A stretch of DNA of 64,000 nucleotides from Candidula unifasciata (GCA_905116865.2 CAJHNH020000846.1:22501-86500), one strand, 5' to 3'; positions 22,701 through 34,795 are shown, numbered from the stretch's first letter. Notes: generated from the sequence alone by a model not told the origin. Translations and numbers: made by a program.

Positions 22701-23535
22701 GTCATGTTTAACTTTAGAGATCACAAAAAAATTGTAAACCGATGTCGTGTTTAACTTTAGAGATCACGGGTAAATTGTAAACTCATGCAGTGTTTAACCT
22801 TAGAGATCACGGGTAAATTGAAAACTGATGCCGTGTTTAACATTAGAGATCACGGGTAATTTGTAAACCCATGTCGTGTTTAACTTTAGATATCACAGTT
22901 AAATTGTAAATCGATTTCGTGTATAACTTTAGAGATAACAGGTAAATTGTAAACTGATGTCGTGTTCAACTTTAGAGATCACAGGTAAATTGTGAACCGA
23001 TGTCGTGTTTAACTTTAGAGATCACATGTAAATTGTAAACTGATGTCGTGTTTAACTTTTGAGATCACGGGTAGATTGTAAACCGATGTCGTGTTTAACT
23101 TTAGAGATCACATGTAAATTGTAAACTGATGTCGTGCTTAACTTTTGAGATCACGGGTAGATTGTAAACCGATGTAGTGTTTAACTTTAGAGATCACATG
23201 TAAATTGTGAACTGATGTCGTGTTTAACTTTTAAGATCACGGGTAGATTGTAAACCGATGTCGTGTTTAACTTTAGAGATCACGGGTAAATTGAAAACTG
23301 ATGTCGTTTTCAACTTTAGAGATCACAGGTAAATTGTAAACCGATGTCGTGTTTAACTTTAGAGATCACGGGTAAATTGTAGACCGATGTCGTGTTTAAC
23401 TTTAGAGATCACAGGTAAATTGTAAACTTCTGTCGTGTTTAACTTTAGAGATCACGGGTAAATTGTAAACCGATGTCGTATTTAACTTTAGAGATCCCGG
23501 TAAATTGTAAACCGATGCCGTGTTTAACTCTAGAA
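19705..23535. repeat. 43-bp satellite array (sat43-1), about 88 monomers, unit A
   Basis: The monomer has parts GTAAATTGTAAACCGATG, TCGTGTTTAACTTTAG and AGATCACGG, repeating every 43 bases. Variants (CCGATG/CTGATG, TTTAGAG/TTTTGAG, GGTAAATT/GGTAGATT) are arranged in order, giving higher-order periods. The leftmost monomer carries CACTCTAGAGGTCA, a form close to the later satellites. No protein frame crosses it. Whether it is transcribed or heterochromatic cannot be read here. Confidence 0.95.
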
Positions 23536-23795
23536 AAAAAAAAGTAAAGATCCCTTGTAACGCCTTCGGCGCATCGGGCATATGGGAAGAGTGTCCCATA
23601 ATTTTCAGACCAGTCGGCGTTGGGTGGGTAATGTGGTCAGGATTACGCCGGCCGTCTTTACTTTCCCAGGGAAAGCCATCCTGGTATCAATTTTAGGCTA
23701 GGACGAACTAGGATGCCCCATACCATGATAACAATCCACGAAGCCAGCAGTGGGTTTTGATCGCAGTACGCTTTAATTACGAGTCGGACTCGTAA
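23536..23795 (-). mobile_element. SINE-A at the end of unit A, head truncated
   Basis: It begins at the end of the satellite with TAACTCTAGAAAAAAAAAAG, as in the unit B copy. The order is AAGTAAAGATCCC, CGGCGCATCGGGCATATGGG, CAGACCAGTCGGCGTTGGGT, ACGCCGGCCGTC, and a tRNA-like head (CAGTGGGTTTTGATCGCAGT). The head breaks off at ACTCGTAAC, where LINE linker sequence begins; this is the duplication junction. Confidence 0.85.
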
Positions 23796-23995
23796 CAGCA
23801 GAAAAAGCACATGATTTACAAACCGTATGTATAATCACCCAAAACATTTGTGGAAACATAGACAATTATCACAGCATGCTCATTAGAGATAAGCAAGGCA
23901 AATTGCTTACCACAGAACACAAACAAAACATCCAGTGAACTAAACACTTCTCTAACCTCCCGAGTATACCTCAATTTTAACATCCCCCAGATATT
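23796..23995 (+). pseudogene. LINE linker fragment, unit B copy
   Basis: This is a near copy of 12085-12270, encoding the NYHSMLIRDKQGKLLTTE-type linker. It lacks the upstream half of the LINE, marking the left breakpoint of unit B. Confidence 0.8.
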
Positions 23996-24258
23996 CAACC
24001 AGCCTCTCAGGACTTTAACGTTGTAAGAATAAGAACTCCACACGGGAGCTTGCACAACAAGGGTCAACCGGTCATCAGTAGATGTTTTGGCCCATTGCTT
24101 CCCTAAACAATCTCGGAAGGTGGGCTGACCTTGATCAGAAAGCCAGGCCCCAAACTTCTCCTGATGCGCTTCATCGGACTCGATAGGGACAGGACGATAT
24201 AGTGATTTTGCAACAGGTCCTGTGAGATTTGGTGTTATACTGTCGCTGCCGTAGCAAA

Positions 24259-25112
24259 TTAAATCAGTTGACTACCTTCATGATCAGAGTGACAAGCAAA
24301 TGGTTGGTTCATCAGACATTTAATAGACTGGCATTGGCAGAGAGACGCCGGTAGATATTTATCGGACACATTGGCTTTTAAGGGATAAGACGTTCTTTTC
24401 ACTAGGGTCTCAGACCAGTCTACCGAGGCCCATCCCCAAACGTCGTTCCGTTGCGTCCAGAGCCAGCTCGAAGCTCTTTCAGCAGCTTCGCCAAGTTGTG
24501 TTAGTGACCGATTGCGCTCGATTCCTCTCAAGCCCAGCTGCTTAAGCACATTGTACGTAGAGGTGGAGATAAGACCTTTTGGACCTACCTCGACGGCGAA
24601 AATTTTTACTGCACACGTTTCGTCTCTCCACAAACCTCCCACGAGCTCATAGTATTTTTGACCGTGGCTTTTGACCACCAGCTGACATTCTTGTGCCCTA
24701 GGCCGCGTCGGTCGGTTTGTGTGTGTACCCCATGAGCTCTTTCAATTTCAGTACTTCTTGAGCAGAGTCTATAACATCTAGGACTTTCCATTTCTTACCT
24801 GTCTTTAGAGCAGGCTGGACAGCTGCCACAGTGGTGTCTAAAGACTCTTACCTTGCCGACGCTAAACTTTTCGGATATTTACTTGAATGGAAGTACCAGC
24901 TTGGCCATTTTACAGTGCAGAGCCACATCGGTCAGGCAAGGCGGTGCCCCAAGCCAATACCTCATGGCTGTGTTGATTTTCCTCTTTACAGTCTCCACTG
25001 CAGTCAAGCTAACTTCGTACACGAGCAGCGACCAGAGTCATTTTGGAATCAACATGAACTGGAGACACCAGACCTTGAACTTCCCGATTAACCTGCATCG
25101 CAAGCAAGCCTG
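24259..25112 (-). pseudogene. LINE remnant with the same internal deletion, unit B
   Basis: This pairs with 13382-14190. The C-terminal domain frame (24259-24678) is longer here and reads KSHGQKYYELVGGL, EVGPKGLISTSTYNVLKQLG and AERASSWLWTQRN. The upstream thumb region is antisense to 24831-25112. The missing internal segment is absent in both units, so the deletion came before the duplication. Confidence 0.7.
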
Positions 25113-25791
25113 TGGCCAGTGATTCAAGTATGACTTCCGCTCTGTCAAATAACTTCGCTTACTAGACGCAGTCGAGGCTCTTCACCGGGTTCCTCTAGGT
25201 TTTTCGCACGGATTACCTCTAAAACGTGTGCAATTTGGCGGAGGTTTTTTTTTTTTTTTTAAAGTTTAGTCAATTATTTGTAAATATGGTAATTGTATAC
25301 TTTGAATCAGTAATTTTTTTTTTTTTTTTTTTTTTGCATACTGTGAACAGGCAAAAAAAAAAAAAAAAAAGATTTTTGTTTAGACTATAATAATTTTGTA
25401 TCAAGAAAATTATTACGAGCTGCAAGCCAAATTTCAACACTTGATACTAAACGGTTACTGAGTTACAGATTTTTAAAGTTGGGCACGACTTTTGAAACAG
25501 ACTATTTCTCTGTTTCTTTTATTTGCTTTTTTGATTGGTTTTCAAAATGTTTTTCATCTTCCTATACTCTATTGTTATTCATGTACCCCCAAAATGGCCA
25601 GGATACACTCCTCCTTGTTGTTGTGGTTTTTGTCCATAACTGTTTAAGCTGAAACATCAGTTTGGTGCTCTGTGTGTGTCTTCCCCCCCCCCCCCTACTT
25701 TTCCCACCTTTGTTGAGCTTTATAATTACAGCTCAACGGATTAATAAGTAAGTAGTGGAATAGTTCTTAGTGGTTACACATGTCCTGACAT

Positions 25792-25792
<1 letters not shown>

Positions 25793-25825
<33 letters not shown>

Positions 25826-25847
25826 CACACACACACACACACACAAA
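25793..25847. repeat. (TG)n TATA (CA)n palindromic microsatellite, unit B
   Basis: TG repeats meet CA repeats through GTATAC, a perfect palindrome of about 50 bases. It is the counterpart of 14814-14925 with almost no central TA tract. Bases 25170-25790 before it and 25848-26320 after it are duplicated spacer without a gene. Confidence 0.9.
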
Positions 25848-26320
25848 CTTACACACCCACATTTCCACATAACAAGCCCACATTTCCCTCCTAACCAGCC
25901 TCCCTTACCCCCTCCCCTTTCCCACCCACTCCCCCATCAAATCACCACCACTTATCCATCTCGTGATGTGCCGACCCGTTCTCCAACAGTCACTTCCCAT
26001 GGCAGCATCCGCACGTAATGCCCAGAGGAAATGATTTTGTTCGCACTCATCTCCAGTTATGGACATGACTAAGATGCCAGGTTTCCGGAGATAACGAAAT
26101 CTGTGCCTGGATTGTCTGTGAAGTTTGACAGAGACCTGGTCAACTTGGAAACACTGACCGCCAACTTAATTTCCGTAAAATCAATTTTCATGTCCGTTAC
26201 TTCTTTAGTCTCGTTGTTAGTATGGTCAAGACACAGAGGTGGAGGGAAAGGGGGTGGGGAGATTAAACAAACAAATAAATTGCGTGGGATGGACAATTTA
26301 CTGGATTGAAAATTAAAGAA

Positions 26321-26890
26321 AGTGTTAGGAATTTACCAGACAAAAATGTAAAGAGAATGGGATTGATGTGCCAGGTAAATATGTACAGAGAGTGTGAGGA
26401 ATTTACCAGACAAAAATGTAAAGAGAATGGGATTGATGTGCCAGGTAAATATGTACAGAGAGTGTTAGGAATTTACTAGACAAAAATGTAAAAAGAATGG
26501 GATTGATGTGCCAGATAAATATGTACAGAGAGTGTGAGGAATTTACCAGACAAAAATGTAAAGAGAATGGGATTGATGTGCCAGGTAAATATGTACAGAT
26601 AGTGTAAGGAATTTACCAGACAAAAATGTGAAGATAATGGGATTGATGTGCCAGGTAAATATGTACAGAGAGTGTGAGGAATTTACCAGACAAAAATGTA
26701 AACAGAATGGGAGGGATGTGCCAGGTAAATATGTACAGATAGTGTTAGGAATTTACCAGACAAAGATGTAAAGAGAATGGGATTAATGTGCCAGGTAAAT
26801 ATGTACAGAGAGTGTGAGGAATTTACCAGACAAAGATGTAAAAAGAATGGGAGGGGTGTGCCAATTAAATAAGTATAGAGATTGGGATGG
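26321..26890. repeat. 70-bp minisatellite, unit B (about 8 copies)
   Basis: GAGGAATTTACCAGACAAAA-type starts fall at 26321, 26391, 26461, 26531, 26601, 26671, 26741 and 26811, with a diverged one at 26881. All are exactly 70 bases apart. Unit A has about half as many. Degenerate units follow to about 27330. Confidence 0.92.
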
Positions 26891-27394
26891 ATTTAGCAGA
26901 TAAAAGAGTTGTGTGGAGGGGAGGGGGATGTAAACATATAATTAAGTAAAGAAAGAGGAAGAAGAAGGGATTTACCTAATTAAGTTGAGAAAGTAGAGGA
27001 ATAGAGCGTGTGTATGTATAGCAGATAAATAGGTATGAAGATTACAAAAGAGAGGTGGGGCTAGCCAGAGAATACAAGGAAGAAGATTGCCAGATAAGTA
27101 AATACGAAGATTAGAACAAGGGGAATAAAGAGGTGGGTTGTTTACCAGATATATAAGTAAAGAGATTACATAGAGGGTTGATTAGAAATTTACAAGATAC
27201 GTAAATAAAGAGAGTGGGAGAGGAGATTTTACCAAACAAAAAAAAGGAAAAAGTCTGTGGTCGAAGATTGAACTGATAATTCACGGAACCAAGAACATCT
27301 CAAGACAGCGATGCTTTTTTGCCTGTATATAATAAACAAACAAACATATTTTGTTTTAATAGGTTTTTATAGAAAGTAGTAAAAAGATTGTCCA

Positions 27395-28115
27395 GGGCAA
27401 AATAAAATCCTCACCTTTACAATCGAGGCGACAGCACTAGCCATTCCGTCGTCAGTCATTAGGCTCAAAGACACCCGTGCCTACACCCCAAAAGTGATAT
27501 AGTAACGGCAGTAACTGGCAGTTTTGCAGTAGAAAGATAGAAGGACACATTCGAAAACATTAAAATCTAAAGCTATAGTTACAGTGCCGGCAATCGAACC
27601 TGTCATTTTCAAATGGCTTGCACGCCTCGCTATGGAAACATATGTACTAAGAACACGACCAACTCGGCACCCCAGAAAAGGTGTCTTTATTGGACGTGTC
27701 TATCGTACAGCTTGAAACCCACAATTAAGGAATACGGCCAGAATTAATCTCAAACCATTGAAATGGCATCATCAGTTACAGAAATTAATATTTACCAAGC
27801 AAAGGTAGAAAAAGAAACGCAGCAACAGTTTACAAACACACTAGACCGTAATGCTTTGTCTAGATTGCACGAACATTTAAGAAAGAGATATGATTGGTCG
27901 GTTCTACTGTGTTACACGCCATACATATAAATAACCTTTGAGGTCGTAGACATATGATTTATATATAAATAGAAAGAAGTAGAAAGATAGAAGAACACAC
28001 TAGACACCTTTAGAATCTGAAGCTATAGTTGCCGTTCCGGGAATGGAGCCTTACACCTCCAAATGGCGTGTACGCCTTGCTATGGAAACAATTATACTAA
28101 GAAAGCGACCAACTG
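27395..28115. mobile_element. SINE-C body and two tRNA-like SINE remnants, unit B
   Basis: This is the counterpart of 18310-19035. GAGGCGACAGCACTAGCCAT is followed by two - strand tRNA-like pieces (about 27577-27675 and 28030-28112). Sequence identity to unit A is high. Bases 28116-28790 are duplicated spacer; a 137-residue frame on the - strand (28092-28505) has no recognisable domain and its unit A counterpart is broken. Confidence 0.5.
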
Positions 28116-28794
28116 ACGTCCATCGTTATGTGACTTGTAATGTGCGTGTCTGAGGACTACGATAAAACTGTAACGAACAGCTATATCAGCAGTTTTGTTT
28201 CTAATGAGCATGTATTTGTGAATAGTACAGGAAGCTGGCAGATTGATTTCATGAAAGATTTGTGTATTATCTCTTACCGGGAATGAGCGGGAAATTGACA
28301 CCCAGCCACTTTTGCGAATAATAGACGCAAAACTGTTGTTTGTGGCACCTGATAGTTCCAAAGGAACCAATTGTTCACTGCTGGTGCATTGTTTAGTAGA
28401 ATGTTTCGGACACGTAAAAGAGTTCTCATAATTTCTTTCTATTTCTACACATCCAAACATTATATTGTTTCTGTCATTGCCCTTAAATCTTGCTCTGATG
28501 ACCACACAACTCTTCTTGTCTTAATGTGGATTCTGAGACTCCATTTTTTGACAGTAAATAAATAGAATTCAATCAATGTCATCTTTTTAGGCGTATTGTA
28601 AAAGGCACACAATTAAGGAAATTTCTGAAATCCGATTATTGAGCCGAAAGGCTCAGACACAGAGGCATGTCTGTAAACCACAACATACCGTGAAAACAAT
28701 TCTTTTCGGGCAAAGTAGAAAAAAAAAAAAAAGAAACAACTAAAACAAATAATTCAAAAATCGAATGCCTATGCTTTGATGATTACTTTGATCC

Positions 28795-29605
28795 CTAAAA
28801 GCAATTGTAAACCCATGTCGTGTTTCACTCTAGAGGTCAGAGGTCATAAGGACATTGTAAACCGATGTCGTGTTTAACTTTAGAGATCACAGGTAAATCG
28901 TAAACCGATGTCGTGTTTAAGTCTAGAGATCACGGGGTAAATTGTAAACCGATGCCGTCTTTAATTTAGAGATCACGGTTAAATTGTAAACCGATGTCGT
29001 GTTTAACTTTAGAGATCACGGGTAAATTGTAAATTGATGTCGGGTTTAACTTTAGAGATCACAGGTAAATTGTAAACCGATGTCGTGTTTAACTTTAGAG
29101 ATCACGGGTAAATTGTAAACCGATGTCGTGTTTAACTTTAGATATCACGGGTAAATTGTAAACCGATGTCGTGTTTAACTTTAGAGATCACAGGTAAATT
29201 GTAAACCGATGTCGTGTTTAACTTTAGAGATCACGGGTAAATTGTAAACCGATGTCGTGTTTAACTTTAGATATCACGGGTAAATTGTAAACCGATGTCG
29301 TGTTTAACTTTAGAGATCACAGGTAAATTGTAAACCGATGTCGAATTTAAATTTAGAGATCACGGGTAAATTGTAAACCGATGTCGAATTTAAGTTTAGA
29401 GATCACGGGTAAATTGTAAACCGATGTCGTTTTTAACTTTAGAGATCACAGAAAAATTGTAAACCGATGTCGTGTTTAACTTTAGAGATCACAAGTAAAT
29501 TCTAAACCGATGTCGTGTTTAACTTTAGAGATCACGGGTAAATTGTAAAGCGATGTCGTGTTTAACTTTAGAGATCCTGGTAATTTGTAAACCGATGCCG
29601 TGTTT
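28795..29605. repeat. 43-bp satellite array (sat43-1), about 19 monomers, unit B
   Basis: Same monomer as 19705-23535 and same variant first monomer with CACTCTAGAGGTCA. Monomers here are more uniform (mostly AAACCGATGTCGTG), without the ordered variants of unit A. It ends at the SINE-A target site. Confidence 0.95.
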
Positions 29606-29905
29606 AACTCTAGAAAAAAAAGTAAAGATCCCTTTTCACGCCTTAGGCGCATCGGGCATATGGGAAGAGTGTCCCATATTTTTCAGACCAGTCGGCGTTG
29701 GGTGGGTAATGTGGTCAGCATTACGCCGGCCGTCTTTACTTCCCCAGGGACAGCCATCCTGGTACCAATTTTAGGCTAGGTCGAACTAGGATGCCCCAAA
29801 CCATGATAACAATCCACGAAGCCAGCAGTGGGTTTCGATCGCAGTACACTGGAATTAAGAGTCGGACTCGCAACGCCTAAGCCACGGACACCGCTCAACT
29901 CTAGA
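29606..29905 (-). mobile_element. Complete SINE-A inside satellite, with target duplication
   Basis: The SINE body (29615-29896, - strand) is bounded by AACTCTAGA at 29606-29614 and 29897-29905, a 9-bp duplication of satellite sequence. Its + strand order is an A-run, AGTAAAGATCCC, GCGCATCGGGCATATGGG, CAGACCAGTCGGCG, ACGCCGGCCGTC, CCAGCAGTGGGTTTCGATCG and the tRNA-like head GCCTAAGCCAC. SINEs are transcribed by RNA polymerase III and copied by LINE enzymes. Good reference copy for the family. Confidence 0.9.
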
Positions 29906-30290
29906 GGTCAACGATTAATTGTGAACTGATGTCATGTTTTACTCTAGAGGTCAAAGATATATTGTGAACTGATGTCGTGTTTTACTCTAGAGGCCAAAGA
30001 TATATTGTGAACTGATGTCGTGTTTTACTTTTGAGGTCAACGATTAATTATAAACTGATGTCGTGTTTTACTCTAGAGGTCAACGATTAAATATGAACTG
30101 ATGTCGTGTTTTACTCTAGAGGTCAAAGATATATTGTGAACTGATGTCGTGTTTTACTCTAGAGGCCAAAGATATATTGTGAACTGATGTCGTGTTTTAC
30201 TCTAGAGGTCAACGATTAATTATGAACTGATGTCGTGATTTACTTTAGAGGTCAACGATTAATTATGGACTGATGTCGTGATTTACTCTA
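29898..30290. repeat. Second 43-bp satellite form (sat43-2)
   Basis: About nine monomers of 43 bases, with blocks CTGATGTCGTGTTTTACTCT and AGAGGTCAAAGATATATTGT. It keeps GATGTCGTGTTT and the TGTxAAC block of sat43-1 but has CTCTAGAGGTCA in place of TTTAGAGATCAC. It is intermediate between sat43-1 and the 36-bp array that follows. Confidence 0.92.
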
Positions 30291-33200
30291 GAGAGACATT
30301 GTCAACCGATGGCTTGTTTCACTCTAGAGAGACATTGTCAACTGATGGCTTGTTTCACTCGAGAGAGACATTGTCAACTGATGGTTTGTTTCACTCTAGA
30401 GAGACATTGTCAACTGATGGCTTGTTTCACTCTAGAGACATTGTCAACTGATGGCTTGTTTCACTCGATAGAGACATTGTCAACTGATGGCTTGTTTCAC
30501 TCTAGAGAGACATTGTCAACTGATGGCTTGTTTCACTCTAGAGAGACATTGTCAACTGATGGCTTGTTTCACTCTAGAGAGACATTGTCAACTGATGGCT
30601 TGTTTCACTCTAGAGAGACATTGTCAACTGATGGCTTGTTTCACTCTAGAGAGACATTGTCAACTGATGGCTTGTTTCACTCTAGAGAGACATTGTCAAC
30701 CGATGGCTTGTTTCACTCGAGAGAGACGTTGTCAACTGATGGCTTGTTTCACTCGAGAGAGACATTGTCAACTGATGGCTTGTTTCACTCGAGAGAGACA
30801 TTGTCAACTGATGGCTTGTTTCACTCTAGAGACATTGTCAACTGATGGCTTGTTTCACTCGATAGAGACATTGTCAACTGATGGCTTGTTTCACTCTAGA
30901 GAGACATTGTCAACTGATGGCTTGTTTCACTCTAGAGACATTGTCAACTGATGGCTTGTTTCACTCGAGAGAGACGTTGTCAACTGATGGCTTGTTTCAC
31001 TCTAGAGAGACATTGTCAACTGATGGCTTGTTTCACTCTAGAGAGACATTGTCAACTGATGGCTTGTTTCACTCTAGAGAGACATTGTCAACTGATGGCT
31101 TGTTTCACTCGAGAGAGACATTGTCATCTGATGGCTTGTTTCAGTCTAGAGAGACATTGTCAACTGATGGCTTGTTTCACTCTAGAGAGACATTGTCAAC
31201 TGATGGCTTGTTTCACACGAGAGACATTGTCAACCGATGGCTTGTTTCACTCGAGAGAGACGTTGTCAACTGATGGCTTGTTTCACTCTAGAGAGACATT
31301 GTCAACTGATGGCTTGTTGCACTCGAGAGAGACATTGTCAACTGATGGCTTGTTTCACTCGAGAGAGACATTGTCAACTGATGGCTTGTTTCACACGAGA
31401 GACATTGTCAACCGATGGCTTGTTTCACTCGAGAGAGACGTTGTCAACTGATGGCTTGTTTCACTCGAGAGAGACATTGTCAACTGATGGCTTGTTTCAC
31501 TCGAGAGAGACATTGTCAACTGATGGCTTGTTTCACTCGAGAGAGACGTTGTCATCTGATGGCTTGTTTCACTCGAGAGAGACATTGTCAACTGATGGCT
31601 TGTTTCACTCTAGAGAGACATTGTCAACTGATGGCTTGTTTCACACGAGAGACATTGTCAACCGATGGCTTGTTTCACTCGAGAGAGACGTTGTCAACTG
31701 ATGGCTTGTTTCACTCGAGAGAGACATTGTCAACCGATGGCTTGTTTCACTCTAGAGAGACATTGTCAACTGATGGCTTGTTTCACTCGAGAGAGACATT
31801 GTCAACTGATGGTTTGTTTCACTCTAGAGAGACATTGTCAACTGATGGCTTGTTTCACTCTAGAGAGACATTGTCAACTGATGGCTTGTTTCACTCTAGA
31901 GAGACGTTGTCAACTGATGGCTTGTTTCACTCTAGAGAGACATTGTCAACTGATGGCTTGTTTCACTCTAGAGAGACATTGTCAACCGATGGCTTGTTTC
32001 ACTCTAGAGAGACATTGTCAACTGATGGCTTGTTTCACTCGAGAGAGACATTGTCAACTGATGGTTTGTTTCACTCTAGAGAGACATTGTCAACTGATGG
32101 CTTGTTTCACTCTAGAGACATTGTCAACTGATGGCTTGTTTCACTCGATAGAGACATTGTCAACTGATGGCTTGTTTCACTCTAGAGAGACATTGTCAAC
32201 TGATGGCTTGTTTCACTCTAGAGAGACATTGTCAACTGATGGCTTGTTTCACTCTAGAGAGACATTGTCAACTGATGGCTTGTTTCACTCTAGAGAGACA
32301 TTGTCAACTGATGGCTTGTTTCACTCTAGAGAGACATTGTCAACTGATGGCTTGTTTCACTCTAGAGAGACATTGTCAACCGATGGCTTGTTTCACTCGA
32401 GAGAGACGTTGTCAACTGATGGCTTGTTTCACTCGAGAGAGACATTGTCAACTGATGGCTTGTTTCACTCGAGAGAGACATTGTCAACTGATGGCTTGTT
32501 TCACTCTAGAGACATTGTCAACTGATGGCTTGTTTCACTCGATAGAGACATTGTCAACTGATGGCTTGTTTCACTCTAGAGAGACATTGTCAACTGATGG
32601 CTTGTTTCACTCTAGAGACATTGTCAACTGATGGCTTGTTTCACTCGAGAGAGACGTTGTCAACTGATGGCTTGTGTTCACTCTAGAGAGACATTGTCAA
32701 CTGATGGCTTGTTTCACTCTAGAGAGACATTGTCAACTGATGGCTTGTTTCACTCTAGAGAGACATTGTCAACTGATGGCTTGTTTCACTCGAGAGAGAC
32801 ATTGTCATCTGATGGCTTGTTTCAGTCTAGAGAGACATTGTCAACTGATGGCTTGTTTCACTCTAGAGAGACATTGTCAACTGATGGCTTGTTTCACACG
32901 AGAGACATTGTCAACCGATGGCTTGTTTCACTCGAGAGAGACGTTGTCAACTGATGGCTTGTTTCACTCTAGAGAGACATTGTCAACTGATGGCTTGTTT
33001 CACTCGAGAGAGACATTGTCAACTGATGGCTTGTTTCACTCGAGAGAGACATTGTCAACTGATGGCTTGTTTCACACGAGAGACATTGTCAACCGATGGC
33101 TTGTTTCACTCGAGAGAGACGTTGTCAACTGATGGCTTGTTTCACTCGAGAGAGACATTGTCAACTGATGGCTTGTTTCACTCGAGAGAGACATTGTCAA

Positions 33201-34795
33201 CTGATGGCTTGTTTCACTCGAGAGAGACGTTGTCATCTGATGGCTTGTTTCACTCGAGAGAGACATTGTCAACTGATGGCTTGTTTCACTCTAGAGAGAC
33301 ATTGTCAACTGATGGCTTGTTTCACACGAGAGACATTGTCAACCGATGGCTTGTTTCACTCGAGAGAGACGTTGTCAACTGATGGCTTGTTTCACTCGAG
33401 AGAGACATTGTCAACCGATGGCTTGTTTCACTCTAGAGAGACATTGTCAACTGATGGCTTGTTTCACTCGAGAGAGACATTGTCAACTGATGGTTTGTTT
33501 CACTCTAGAGAGACATTGTCAACTGATGGCTTGTTTCACTCTAGAGAGACATTGTCAACTGATGGCTTGTTTCACTCTAGAGAGACATTGTCAACTGATG
33601 GCTTGTTTCACTCTAGAGAGACATTGTCAACTGATGGCTTGTTTCACTCTAGAGAGACATTGTCAACTGATGGCTTGTTTCACTCTAGAGAGACATTGTC
33701 AACCGATGGCTTGTTTCACTCTAGAGAGACATTGTCAACTGATGGCTTGTTTCACTCTAGAGATACATTGTCAACTGATGGCTTGTTTCACTCTAGAGAG
33801 ACATTGTCAACTGATGGCTTGTTTCACTCGAGAGAGACATTGTCAACTGATGGCTTGTTTCACTCTAGAGACATTGTCAACTGATGGCTTGTTTCACTCT
33901 AGAGAGACATTGTCAACTGATGGTTTGTTTCACTCGATAGAGACATTGTCAACTGATGGCTTGTTTCACTCTAGAGAGACATTGTCAACTGATGGCTTGT
34001 TTCACTCGATAGAGACATTGTCAACTGATGGCTTGTTTCACTCGATAGAGACATTGTCAACTGATGGCTTGTTTCACTCTAGAGAGACATTGTCAACTGA
34101 TGGCTTGTTTCACTCTAGAGAGACATTGTCAACCGATGGCTTGTTTCACTCGAGAGAGACATTGTCAACTGATGGCTTGTTTCACTCGATAGAGACATTG
34201 TCAACTGATGGCTTGTTTCACTCTAGAGACATCGTCAACTGATGGCTTGTTTCACTCTAGAGACATCGTCAACTGATGGCTTGTTTCACTCTAGAGACAT
34301 CGTCAACTGATGGCTTGTTTCACTCTAGAGACATTGTCAACTAATGGCTTGTTTCACTCTAGAGAGACATTGTCAACTGATGGCTTGTTTCACTCTAGAG
34401 AGACATTGTCAACTGATGGTTTGTTTCACTCTAGAGACATTGTCAACTAATGGCTTGTTTCACTCTAGAGAGACATTGTCAACTGATGGCTTGTTTCACT
34501 CTAGAGAGACATTGTCAACTGATGGTTTGTTTCACTCGAGAGAGACATTGTCAACCGATGGCTTGTTTCACTCTAGAGACATTGTCAACTGATGGCTTGT
34601 TTCACTCTAGAGACATTGTCAACTGATGGCTTGTTTCACTCTAGAGACATTGTCAACTGATGGCTTGTTTCACTCGATAGAGACATTGTCAACTGATGTC
34701 TTGTTTCACTGGAGAGAAACATTGTCAATTGATAGCTTGTTCCACACGAGAGACATTGTCAACTGATGGCTTGTTTCACTCGAGAGATATTGTCA
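30288..34795. repeat. 36-bp satellite array (sat36), about 125 monomers
   Basis: The monomer has the blocks CTAGAGAGACATTGTCAACT and GATGGCTTGTTTCACT, 36 bases. A 34-base variant lacks one GA step. The second base of the motif alternates CTAGAG, CTCGAG and CGATAG in a patterned way. 36 is divisible by three and the monomer lacks stops in three frames, so long spurious frames with 12-residue repeats appear (MACFTLERHCQL, SRETLSTDGLFH). Monomers decay at the right edge (34690-34800). I do not annotate a gene. Confidence 0.95.

Larger units (their letters stand above)
23796..29896 (+). repeat. Tandem segmental duplication, unit B
   Basis: This is the second copy of the block described for 12075-23795, in the same orientation. 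It lacks the 750-base and 2.1-kb extra blocks, has about 8 copies of the 70-bp minisatellite and about 19 satellite monomers. It ends with the complete SINE-A, which leads into other satellite forms. Confidence 0.9.

Noticed and set aside
19705..23535. CRISPR-like array from regular 43-base spacing
   Set aside because: The whole period is conserved, with no unique spacers, and the genome is eukaryotic. It is a satellite.
28092..28505. 137-residue - strand frame in unit B
   Set aside because: The unit A counterpart (19014-19283) is broken by differences, the protein has no domain, and the region overlaps a SINE remnant.
30309..34242. Frames of 150 to 298 codons over the 36-bp satellite
   Set aside because: They exist in all three + frames because the monomer length is a multiple of three and lacks stops; frame shifts follow the 34-base monomers. 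No start context, domain or codon bias supports a gene.
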